Shown here piece by piece: positions 11,301-21,400 of a stretch of 26,409 nucleotides of DNA. Numbering within the stretch: the first letter of the stretch is position 1; each line of letters opens with the position of its first letter. Made by a program: the position numbers and the translations under genes. The notes below the pieces were generated by a model that did not search any database, was not told the origin of the DNA, and saw only the letters and a program-made list of their open reading frames with translations. The stretch is taken from positions 5,674 through 32,082 of the forward strand of contig FLMG01003944.1 in the NCBI GenBank assembly GCA_900088475.1. The letters are read 5' to 3'. This DNA comes from Hyphochytrium catenoides (taxonomy: Eukaryota; Sar; Hyphochytriomycetes; Hyphochytriales; Hyphochytriaceae).

Positions 11301-14300
11301 GGAAGGAGAGTAATGACTACCTCACGGCAAAAGTGAGAGGCATGGAACTGAGTGAAGAACGAACCCGGTATCGAAAGAGAGTCAAGAAGAAACATTAAGG
11401 AAGAAGAGAAGCATGAAGACTCTTCCTTGATACTTACTCCTCCGCGTACGTGAAGCCGAAAACGTCTCTGATATGCTTAGTGGGCCTTCCCAGAGCGATG
11501 GACAATAGGATGAACTGCGCGACAAGCATGAAGTTCTAGCAGGATAGAGACGCAGGAAGGGAGGAAAACTTTTAGACCAGCATTCTTCTAAAGACCTAAC
11601 CGCACAGAAGAGAGAGACAAAGCCCCAAGAAGTGCGGAAAGAGGACAAAAACTTAGAACTTCAAAGAAGTAACAGGACTTAGCAGGCGGGAATGAGCGGA
11701 CTAGAGAAGGAGAAGGGAGTGTGCTAAAGAGGGGCAGGAAGAGGGCATATTTCTCTCTTCCGAGGAACTTCCTTTCCGATCAGCGTCCATCTTTTTTCCT
11801 CGATTCTGTAGAGACATACCTTTGCCAGTACGAGATGGGCCATAGCTCCATTGCTAGGGGTTCTTGAGATAGTGAGGGGCTCCATACGGCTGATGGTTCG
11901 ACGTAAAGAGAGGGACAGGACCAAGAAGAGAACGCAAAAGCACTAGAAGACACGAATAGAGGCAATGCAGAGCAAGTCAAAGTGAGAGCGCGGCCATAGG
12001 AAACGGGACAAGAAACTCAGGAACGGCACAGGAGCTATGTCTGACAGAGATTACGCTTAGAAGAAAGAGACATGAAGTGAAGAGAAACATGCTAAAATGA
12101 AAGGCTGAGCACTGTCCAAAATGAACCTCAAGACTACGAAGTAGAGTCAGAGATATTGACAGTTCAAGAAGGTGGAAGCTTGTCGTGTCATATAAGAGCG
12201 GAAGACGAGGAGAGAGGAGAGAAAGCTGACAGAGGAAAAAAGAGAGAAGATAGTGAAAAACCGAATGAAATGCTAAGATGCTGCTGTCGCACCTGCAACA
12301 TTAGGAGAGAGAAGCAGAGTTGCTGGAAGCGTGTCGTCACAAAGTTCATCTTGTGCAACTCCTTCTGTCCGCGGTAGAACAGGACACAAAGCCACACAGC
12401 CCAAATTAACAGACTCATCTGCGATAAGATGAGGAGAGAAAAGTCTACATATCGTATGAGAGTAAAGAGAGAAGAGTGGCGGTCAGCCGTCAGCCTGCAA
12501 AGTGGACGAAAGCGCAGATAGGCGATGTCTTTGCAATATCAAGGCCAGAGATTATGAGAAGAAGGGAGTGACAAGGGAGAGACAGCGTACCAACAGCATC
12601 TTCTCCGGGGTCTGAGTAGGTCGATCTGGCAGTGTAGTTGGACTTGAAGCAACCGTAAAGAAGGAGAATCGCGAGGGAGAGGATAAAGTAGAGCATTTTC
12701 CACAGATATGAAGGAAGGTCTGCTGCGAAGGAGACAGATTTGACCTTGCGGAGATTATCTACTAGAAGCAGTATGCCCTGAGGAAGAAGGATTGATCAGC
12801 TACATTGCTCGTTGGAAGAGGTGAAGAGAGAGAATGAAAGAGACGAGAAAAAACGTGGTAGGGAAGCGAAAGGCAGGGACAGACAAGTTGAAAGGCACAG
12901 AGGTGAGACACACGGTGAGGTATGGCAACACAGATTAAAGTTATTTACCACTCTTATCGTGACCACGGCCAAGGAGTGCAGGATAATCGAGAGCAAGCGG
13001 AAGACAGGAGAAGAGCGTCCGGACCAGCTCTGAACCGTCAGTACAGGATCCGCCTCCAAAATAACTACAGAGAAAGAGCCGTAGGGCATGTGAGAGAGAG
13101 GGCCACAACGATAGATAGAGAAACGTAGGGAACACGTGGTTAGGTAAGGGGGAAGGAACATGTGTAAGTGCAAAGCTAAAGTTAGACAGAAGCAGCAATC
13201 TAAACGTTGGAGACAGAGGAGAAGCCACTAAATAGATGGTCTGAACATTGAGGTAGATGAGAGAGAGAAAGAAGCAGCGTTTCCGTTCCGCTACCTGCGC
13301 CTAGTAGAACGGCAAGAATCTTCTGTTCTGTCACCCACTTTTTCCCATTCTCTTTTGACGACATGTGAAGGATGTAGAAGACAAAGTTGAAAAGAGCTAC
13401 GCCGAGCAGTAGAGACGAGAGTGTGTGAAAAGCCTTCAGGTTGGTCTCAGCACCATAGTCCACCCTGCGCCGATAAGTAAGCATTAACAGCGGGAGAGGA
13501 CCAGTTAGTAGAGGCCAAGAGAGTCAAAGCCCAGCATGGGGGAGCATATGTTTCCATATTGCTAGAGGAGTAATAGTGAGCAGAGCGATTAATTTTCGGT
13601 TCGTTAGGCGTTCGCGTTGCCCAGTTCCTTCCAGTTCTCTCTTTCTCTCTCTCTCTTTTTCTTCCCTTCCCTGTCTCCGTTTCTCTCCCTCCCCTCTGCT
13701 GCATCTTTATCCCAATCTTTCTTTTACGCACTCATAGCTGCTTTTGCGGGCCTTTCTACTCACTCACATGAGGTTAGGCCCCACCCAGAAGGCTTCCGAA
13801 GGGTAGGAGACCTCAAAGGAAATGTTTGGAGCTCCAAAGTTTACCGAGGGTAGGCCATCCTCAGACACTAGCGGTAGAGACACCACATAGGACCGGGAGC
13901 AGGAGAGAACAGAGCAGATTGCCGAAGTGCAGAAGCAAGATACTGGCACCTGTCAGTGTTTTGGAGAGAGAAAAGCAACGAGACAGGGAAAGAGCAACAG
14001 ATAGATGAATAGAAAGAGAGGACGCAGAATGGGGGAGAAGAAAGGGGTAAGTGGCAACAAGAGCTAGTGTCCGACCCAGAAGGACAAGTTTAGAACAGGA
14101 GCATAGTTCAATATGCTTACTTGAGACATTCAATGAACCCACAGAAAGAGAGAGAGCGACGGGATCAACAGGTCACGTAGAGCAGAAACAATAGAGACGT
14201 AGAAAAGATAGATGAGAGGCGAAGAGAGAGGGAGAGATAGAGAAAAGAAAGACCGACTCTCAGAGAGTGAGGAGAGATGGGAAGAGAAAGAGTGCGCATT

Positions 14301-15908
14301 GAGGGATAAGGCTCACCTGATATGTGACAGACAACGGAGACTGATCCGCTAAGAACGCTTTCACTTTAAGCGGGATCCAGCCCGACCGCCTGCCAGTCCG
14401 AGATGATTCTGATAGATCTCTGACTAAGGAGGCGTTCAGCTGTGGGGAGTCTATAAGAAGTGTAAGGAAGGAAAAAGACGGCGATAGAGGCGGTATCTGG
14501 AGTCTCGAGACTTCTTCAGAAGCGTTGATAGGATTGGCCAGACTGCAGTTTGTTGCCGCTGTAAGCCAAGAGAGCGGGAAAACGTGAGACAAAAGATGGA
14601 GGTTTCCAGCAGAAAGGAAAGGCGAGAGCCGTGGAGATGAACGGTGGAGGCAACACATTGAAAGCAGCTCTATAAAGGAAGGGATAAACATAAGGACGAG
14701 GACTGGAAACAGAAAAAAGCGACAAGAACAAGGCAACCTCTGTACCAAGACTCCATGCTCATAAAGAACCAGGCCGCAGAGGGAAAGAGTAAAATAAATG
14801 GAGGCATGTACCAAAAGGAGAAGAAAGATGAGATAACACCTGTCACATCCTGCACGGGGCATGCCCTCTTCAGATAAGTGGGACCTGCAACCCAGCTCAC
14901 ATATCCAGGCCAGAGAGAGAGGGAGAGAGAAAAGAGGAAGGAGAAAAGCAGCAAGAACATCATCATCTTCATTGACCGCCCTGACATTGTTTCAAGCCTG
15001 ATACAAGCGCTGTGTCTGCTAGAGTGGTTTCCTCGAGGGCACTTATTAACCTACGGAGGGACAGTAGAAAAGACGAGCAAGAGAGACAGAGAACCAAGTA
15101 AGAAGGCACCATGGCGTCGCCGAGAAAGAGAACCCTCCACCACCGTCATTTGCTGTTCAGGAGAGAGAGTGAAAGGGGAAGAGAAGGGAAAGAGAGAGAG
15201 AAAGGAACCAGATACCATTCCTCTTCTCTCTTACCCTGCTCACATCTACCAGCTCAGTATGTAAGACAGGTTTGATGGTGGGTCCTAACACGCCACTGGA
15301 CAGATAGAGCGCCCCTTCTTGGCGTCCCTTGGTAGCGGAAGAGACGGGAAGAGTCGGAGATACAGCAGCAGCGGCAGNNNNNNNNNNNNNNNNNNNNNNN
15401 NNNNNNNNNNNNNNNNNNNNNNNNNNNNNNNNNNNNNNATTCGTAGGTCTGCGCTGTCTCTATGGTGAAGGCGCCATAGCAGCCGTAGCAGAAGAGGATG
15501 CCTAATAGACTTAAGAGCACCACTAGCGCGATAGTGGTAAAGGCATAAGCAGAGCCTGGCGAGGGGCGAGATGAAAGAAAGAAAGAAAGAAAGAGAGAGA
15601 CAGAGAAGAGAGACACAAGAAAGAGAGAGAGACAAGAAAGAGAGAGGGACAGAGAGACAGAGAAAGCCAGCAAACGGGGCAGAGAGATTAAGAGAAGATT
15701 AATCAGCAACAAAGAAGGGATCTCTTTCTAAGGAAGGAGGAGGGAAGAAGAACGAACCAGCGGAGAGAAGATATAGACTAACCCAAGATACGGCAGTCGT
15801 CGATGCCTAACTACACGTTTAAGTGCATGGATTCTTACTAACACTGTCTCTCACTCTCCGTTTCTTGGCCAACGCTTCCTACTGTTCGTTCGTCTTTATC
15901 CTCTGCCC

Positions 15909-15942
<34 letters not shown>

Positions 15943-16529
15943 TCTCTTCCTCCTCCCCTCTCCCACACATACAAACACTTTTCTCTATTGCCCTTTCTCT
16001 CTCTCGTACCCTCTTTCGTTCGTACCTTCCAGCTGACAGATGCCATTGGCTCCGGCCTGACGGTTGCAAGCAAAGAAGACCTCATCAAAGGGACAGCGGC
16101 AGCCATTTGCGGTTGCACAGCCTTCTCCCTCGTTAAACGAAGAGAACCCGAAGAGAGCACTTGCATCTTTGCAGACAGGGAGCTCTCTATGTGATAGAGG
16201 GACGATGGAGGGCTTCACAGTGTTCTGTGGCTCATCCAACGCAGAAGAGAAAGAGAAGAGACAGAAGAGAGAGAATGGAAGGAACAGGGGAAGAGGCTAC
16301 GATAATAGAGAGAAGAGAAGGTCATCGGCGCCAAATAAATGAGACAAATAGAGAATCGAGGGACCAACAGAGGCAGAGATCGTGAGAAGGCATGAGAGAG
16401 AAGAGAGAGAGAGAGAGAGAGAAAGAGAGAGGGAGAAGGAGAATAGAAAGAGAGGAGGAGAGAAGGGGAGAGAGACCTGATGCAGACAAGCAAAACACAG
16501 GCAATGAGGTAGATGACTGGGTAACTCAT
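8320..16529 (-). CDS. Seven-helix membrane protein fused to class 3 lipase
   Basis: Exons chained 5' to 3' on the minus strand: 16529-16477 (signal-like MSYPVIYLIACVLL; donor uncertain), 16230-16026 (six-Cys ectodomain), 15555-15235 (one TM, contains the N gap), 15152-15088, 15050-14977, 14884-14840, 14558-14317, about 14139-14121, 13867-13768, 13464-13295, 13064-12949, 12777-12595, 12418-12293, 11942-11820, 11535-11438, 11134-10934, 10588-10500, 10122-9940, 9784-9635, 9299-9198, 8850-8592, 8440-8320. The luminal part has N-glycosylation sequons (NCS, NAS, NVS, NIS). Exons 13464 to 11438 encode seven hydrophobic helices. A basic linker (RRLQKTVRN, SRRNKKRLEKR) leads to the lipase: IIVAFRGT (9.9-10.1 kb), nucleophile motif VTGHSLGGAMATL, MYSYGAPRIGN, candidate Asp in VVCDGDLITG, EEVLID, and candidate His in RAHIMGSYG. 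The lipase has all the family landmarks, so it should hydrolyse an ester lipid on the cytosolic face. Diacylglycerol lipases are the closest analogue by layout, but those have four TMs. Confidence 0.85.
10292..10313. repeat. (GA)11 microsatellite in a lipase-gene intron
   Basis: A pure GA run on the plus strand (CT on the sense strand) within the intron between the exons ending at 10500 and starting at 10122. It forms part of the pyrimidine-rich sense-strand tract upstream of the acceptor. Confidence 0.8.
15378..15438. other. Assembly gap of 61 N
   Basis: A run of 61 N interrupts an exon of the lipase gene, just after its first internal membrane segment (upstream side ends in AQTYE). The best downstream frame (ALYLSSGVLGPTIKPVLHTE, minus) is not in register with the upstream frame if exactly 61 bases are missing. 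Either the gap length is only an estimate or an intron lies inside it. Confidence 0.97.
15910..15942. repeat. (TC)n followed by (CA)n microsatellite
   Basis: About 11 TC units run directly into CA units on the plus strand, inside an intron of the lipase gene (15556-16025). Here the sense strand is purine-rich, the reverse of most introns in this window. Confidence 0.8.
16394..16440. repeat. GA-rich microsatellite
   Basis: GAGAGA repeats with single-base interruptions. It lies between the signal-peptide-like exon (16529-16477) and the Cys-rich exon (16230-16026) of the lipase gene and reads CT-rich on the sense strand, as expected for an intron. Confidence 0.75.
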
Positions 16530-17056
16530 CACGAAAAGGAAAGCAAAGGAAGGCGAGGTTAGGTTAGGAAAAGAACGGGCAAGAGATGAGCAAGACAGTG
16601 AAAGAGAGAGGTAACCAAGAGGCAATATGATAAAATGATGGGGAGGAGGAAAGAGGAGAGATTGCCGAAGGGACGGTCTGAGAGTTTACCTTGACGACTG
16701 ACATCTGTCTCTTGGCGTTCGAAAGAGAGCGCTACAAGCTGGGAACACTCTTTTCTCTCTTTATAAAGCCTCTCAGTGTAGAGAGAGTGCCCCTGCTTCC
16801 CTATCCGAATCTCTCTCCTTCCTCATCTCTCATGCTCTCGTCCCCTTGTGTCAGCCAGTTGCTCCTGCTGTCCAGTTAGGGCTGACGCCGCGCGAGGAGA
16901 AACAGTTAAAATGTTCCCATAAATGTATGTAAAAAAAGTAGTATTGGTGCAGGACTAGGGCTGTGACGACACGGGTAGGATGGAAGAGGAAAGGAAGGGG
17001 TAAGAGAGAGAGAGAGAAAGAAAGAAAGAAAAGAGAAGAGAAGAGAAGAGAGATGC
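16530..17056. other. Intergenic: 5' of lipase gene, 3' of UBL gene
   Basis: This stretch separates the stop of the ubiquitin-like gene (17057-17059) from the first plausible ATG of the lipase gene (16529), both on the minus strand. It holds GA-rich simple sequence near 17000-17050. I see no further exon, but the lipase gene could have an extra 5' exon here that I cannot define. Confidence 0.45.
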
Positions 17057-17466
17057 TCAGGTAATCGGATCCCCCGAGTCCCTTAACACTGCAACCATCT
17101 CCTTGTGACCACCTGAGAGGAGCGCGGCACTGTGATAAGAAGAAGCACCCTTTTCTGCTCGTCCCAGGGACTCTGAAGCGGTCTGTGCTCCCGCCTCTCT
17201 CTCCCTTTTCTTGACAGGAGAGCTCACAGAGAAAAGGAAGAGGCAGACCATCAAGCAGCGCGAGGAAGCGGACAGCTCTTGAGGAACATTGAGTTGTCAG
17301 TGTTATAGCAGGAAGAGGAGAGAGAAAACAGAGAGGAGAGAGATGAAGAGCGAGAGAGAGGGAGAGAAATAGGCAGAGCAGGGCAGGAATAGAGACCGAG
17401 ACGACGAGAGGCAGCGAGAAAGAGAGAGAATGAGCGGAAGATGAAGTGCACAGAGAGAGAGAGAGA

Positions 17467-17497
<31 letters not shown>

Positions 17498-17509
17498 CGA
17501 AAGAGAGCG

Positions 17510-17540
<31 letters not shown>

Positions 17541-18317
17541 GAGAGAGAGAAAGACGGAGAGAGGAGGGAGAGAGGGAGAGGAAGAGAGCAAGAGAGAGAG
17601 AGAGGGAGAGGAGTAAAATGTATAAGGGGAACAAATCTGTATCTCCAGTGCATGAACAGGGCGGTTTATGATCAGGTAGATCGGGACAGGCGTGGTGTTG
17701 TAGGCGGCTAAGGATCGAGTAGGTTTGTAATCTCTCAAGTAAACCTCCCCTTGAAAGAGCTTCAACACCTCTCCCCAGCTTATTCTGCTACCTAGAGAAT
17801 AGCTGAGGAGAGGTATCTTTCTACTCTTTACGTAGCAGCGTTTCTCATGGGTACCGTAATTCTACTGGGAGAAGGTCTCTGCCATCCCTGAAAGGACACA
17901 AAGCAGCCAACATGAAGACCCAAGATCACTCGACAGATCAATAAGATTGCCAACCAAATGATTATTCTCTGATAATCACAGCCAACCCAAAAACGGCCTT
18001 GATGATGCGAAGCCTCCACTTCCCCACTCTTTTCATTAGAGTTTCTGCATCTTCATATCATCGGCTTTTGGAGCTCTGCCATCACGGTGACGCTGAGTTT
18101 ATCGCCATCTGCTTCCCTCATCAGGGCATAGAAGATGATTGAAAAGAGGTAGAATGGGATAGATAACAACTGATACTCACAGAGAGGTTGTAGGTAGAGA
18201 GTGGGTAGCTGGCGCCTGCGGTGGAACAATGTGTGGAATCGTCTTTCGAGATAGACCACTACGGTTGCAGGTGTGGGCACGATGAAGGTGGAGAAGAATG
18301 AGTATATGGACTGAAGA
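17057..18317 (-). CDS. Ubiquitin-like domain protein with C-terminal ankyrin-like repeat
   Basis: The minus-strand exons that fit are 18317-18181, 18050-17987, 17887-17855, 17778-17658 (or starting at 17802) and 17209-17057; phases agree across all of them. Joined, they give a ubiquitin fold order: strand 1 (ATVVVYLERRF), strand 2 (PTLYLQPL), helix (AETLMKRVGKWRLRIIKAVF), a loop (GGDGRDLLPVELR), the LIFAGK-like segment (LKLFQGEVYLRDYKPT) and a last strand (VPIYLIINRP). No Gly-Gly terminus follows, so it is an integral UBL domain and not a conjugated modifier. The last exon is basic then ankyrin-like (GASSYHSAALLSGGHKEMVA) and stops at 17059-17057. UBL plus ankyrin recalls ANKUB1-type proteins; that likeness is by architecture only. 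The 5' end is unresolved: a candidate ATG at 18403 would need a 48-base intron. The last two joins are the weakest. Confidence 0.6.
17451..17610. repeat. Long GA/CT microsatellite in UBL-gene intron
   Basis: About 160 bases of nearly pure GAGAGA (plus strand), interrupted by occasional AAGA, CGA and GGGA. It lies in the intron between the UBL and ankyrin-like exons and reads CTCTCT on the sense strand. The long Ser/Leu and Arg/Glu open frames across it are repeat artefacts. Confidence 0.9.
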
Positions 18318-18445
18318 CTATTAGGAGAAATGTTAGTACCACCACCGCCAATAGGCAGCGATCACCACAGGCGAGTTATCGAGTGCATGGTACACCCACG
18401 CATCGTTTGATACCGTGACCGTGCACTATCTTTCTCTACGTCAAA
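18318..18445. promoter_or_regulatory. Probable bidirectional promoter
   Basis: Only about 130 bases lie between the first supported exon of the UBL gene (minus, 18317) and the ATG of the LRR gene (plus, 18446). If the candidate ATG at 18403 is the true start of the UBL gene, the spacing is about 40 bases. Both promoters must therefore overlap or lie within the transcribed regions. I see no clear TATA box. Confidence 0.45.
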
Positions 18446-21400
18446 ATGTTTTCGACAAAACTCCTCGAGACAGCTGTTCAATGTCCTTCAGAGGCCAAGG
18501 AGCTCTTCCTAGCAAATCGGGAGCTAGGGGATGACAGTATGACTCAGATCCCATGGGCCAGCTTCTCTCAGTTGAGAAGCCTTAACCTTGCAGTAAGCTT
18601 TACTTTTAGTCCCTATAGATCTAGGCTAGTCCCTATAGATCTAGGCTCAAGCCTACGTCCTCCTCTCTCTTAATCTTACTTCCCAACTCGAGTTACATTT
18701 CAATGCTCTTATCTGATGTCTTCTCTCACCGTCTCCGTATGTGGATGTCCATCTTTGCACCTTCAACCTAACTACCGCCGCTCTATCGCTGGTGGTTCCT
18801 TTGCAGTTCAATAAGCTGACTCGCATGCCAGAATTAGAGAAGGTATTTCTTACTCCCGTTGCGCTGCTTGGTCTTTACCTCTGTCTTCCTTTTGTACTCC
18901 TGCCTTACCGCCCTTCTGAATCCACACTACGTTACCTTATTTAGTCCTATACAGGCCAGGTCTTTCTAACTTCTCTCTTCGGTTTTTCTCTCTCCAACTG
19001 TCCTCAGCCTTGTCTTACTCTTTCGCTGCCAACGTGTCCGCCTTCTTTCTCTCTCGGCCCTCTCCTTTGAGCCTCCCTGCCTTACTCACCTCTCTTTCCA
19101 TTTCTTTGTTTGTAAGTGCTGGGCACTAGAATATTTAAACATCGCTCACAATAAGATCAGCGATCTAGACGTTGTGCTCTCACTCCCAAGTCTGAGAGTG
19201 CTAAAATGCTCCAACAACAAGGTGAGCAGTCTGAAGCCCATGGAGAGACTGAGCGGCTCCAAGATTGAGCAACTCTGGCTCAACAGCAATAAAATAGAGG
19301 CAGACCAGCTTCGACACCTGAAGGTGAGTTGTGGATCTCTCAGCAAGGAATGAGTAGGGCCTCCGTATGGCTATAGAATAGCGTCCGGGAAAGAGAGGTG
19401 GGTAAGAAGGTATAAGCTATGCCATGTCTCTAGTGATAGGAGGGTAAAGGTCTATAGGAACGGGAAGTGGGCGGCAAATATATGTGAGGACGAAAGCCTG
19501 CATTTTAAAAAGTTAAAGAAGAGCTGCTTTTGGAAAGACTGGCGAAGGAAGCGGGTTGAAGAGGTCAGCAGAAGGCAATGCGGGACTGAATGGGGAGCAC
19601 GATGACGCTGACATTCTTTTCTTCACCTGTAGCACCTACCCTCTCTTCGCACCCTCATGGTCTCCCCTAATCCGTGCTCCGACGCACCTAACTTCAGGTA
19701 GGGCCATGCAGGTATTCCTGCGATTGATTTTGAGTTAGACGAACATCGGCAGAAAGGGAGAGAATATGAGGGCAGGAGAGTGAGAAGAGGTGGGGCGATC
19801 GATGAGTGAGGATGCAAACAAGCACTCATCTGCGCATTTATAGTCATTTAGTCCTAGAAGCTGCTCCACGACTGTCTGTGGTAGATGGAGAGCCATTAGA
19901 CACCTTTCAAGAAAAATACGCTGCCAAGGCATCTTCAGTTACCCCTTCTGCCTCGAGCAAGGAGGAGGTTCAGCCTAGAGACTCTGTAGACAGCGTATCC
20001 CTTGCAGAAGAGACCTACCTCAGACCTTCTTCGTCTCGTTCCTCATCTTCCAATCAGAAGGAGAGGGTCTTGCTTTCGCCATCCACCCCTCACGATGTCC
20101 ACTCTCCTAGGACGTCAGGTACTCTTCAATACTTCAAATAGCATGGGATCTTCCCCTTGCATCTTACTCTCTTGCCAATTGTCGTTCGGTGACTCTGTCC
20201 TTAGTTTCTCGCTTAGATCTCGTCTATTCCTCAGTCTTTTAGTAGTCATTCACCTTTATCCTCTACTCACTTTTCTCCCTTATTTACCTCTGGGCTGTCG
20301 TCAATTGTGGTTCATATGTGGACTTCAGCTGTGCTTCAGAAGACAGGCCTTGCTCTTTTGGAACCCATGAAGAACAGCCGAAAGCAGTCAAAGTCCACGG
20401 TTAGGAAGCCTTCAGCAGGTCAAGAGATTCCATTGAAGCTACGCTCTGAAGGTGCGCGTAGAAGATAGACGAGAACGGAGCTCACTCTTACTCTTACTCT
20501 TTTCTCGGAAGTTGGCTCCTTAATAGTAAGCTGTGAGCTGCCTTAACCATCGTCCGACTAAGCCTTGTTCTGCTGGAGAATTTCTCCTCTCCCTGTGCGC
20601 TTTGGCATGCCTGTATCGTCCCTCGGTTGGACTCTGCGCATGCCTCTTTGTCTTGCCTAAGTACCTCAGGAATGCTCTTTGTCGTATCTTTCAATTCTAT
20701 GGAAATCCTTAGCTTATATTGCCTGAATAGCTATCTTCTTCAGCACTTTAGCTCCCCTATCATCTGGTCAGTTCCCGCCTCCTATTACTGATCTCTGGTG
20801 CCTCCTAATGGGTATGCTTGATTGACGTTGCTGCCTTTACCTCCCTAGAATTGGACAAGCTGTCAATATTGGATGCCGTAAGCGCCCTTAGCTCTCTAAA
20901 CCTAAGCAAAGCAACAGTATCTAGCACGACTAAGAGGCAGCTCACTGCAAAAAGCAAAGGAAAGAAGAACGACAGAGGGACCAAAGCAAGCAGTGACAGA
21001 CCCGTGAGCAACAATAACAATGAGGAAAGCAGAGACGAACAGGATGACGGTAACCTCGTGCAGGAAAGAAAGGACAGACGAGAACGGGCACCACAGGACG
21101 AAGGATATGGGGCTCTCCCCTCCGGGCCTGTAGAGGACGTACTTGTCTCAAGCGAAGTCGAACCCAATCATCAAGAGTTCGGAGCGAGTTTCTTGGAGAA
21201 TAACTCCTGGAAAGGAACAACCAAACAGCCTGAGGTTGACAATGAAGAAGAGAAAGCGAAAGAGAGCCAAGCAGGGGAAGTCCAAGTCCAGTATGGGAAG
21301 AACGGAGGCGTGGGACTCCTCATCAGATCCGATGGCTCTGCGTATGCACGGTGGCCAAACGGGACTCTTGCAGTCTCGGTAGACAGAGAGGGCGAGAGAG

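Noticed and set aside
11330-11400. Possible small exon (FHASHFCRE) in the lipase gene
   Set aside because: The exons on either side (11438 and 11134) already join in phase (AEE then ISAKT), so including it would break the frame.
13868-13950. Alternative 5' extension of a lipase-gene exon (PVSCFCTSAICSVLSC...)
   Set aside because: It translates a CT-rich tract that looks like the 3' end of an intron. Starting at CTAG/TG (13867) gives better sequence and fits the preceding phase.
16025-16194. A plus-strand frame (LTDAIGSGLTVASKEDLIKG...) preceded by a fine CT-rich tract and CAG
   Set aside because: It is antisense to the Cys-rich exon of the lipase gene, which joins in phase to a strong TM exon. 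The plus frame has no partner exon in phase upstream and stops soon after.
16851-17768. A 305-codon minus-strand open frame
   Set aside because: Most of it is Ser/Leu translation of the CT microsatellite. Only its first about 40 codons (the UBL exon) are coding; the rest is intron.
18053-18280. Continuous minus-strand frame ending MAELQKPM then stop
   Set aside because: Reading through would truncate the UBL domain. A strong GTGAGT donor at 18180 and an in-phase acceptor at 18051 restore the canonical fold order.
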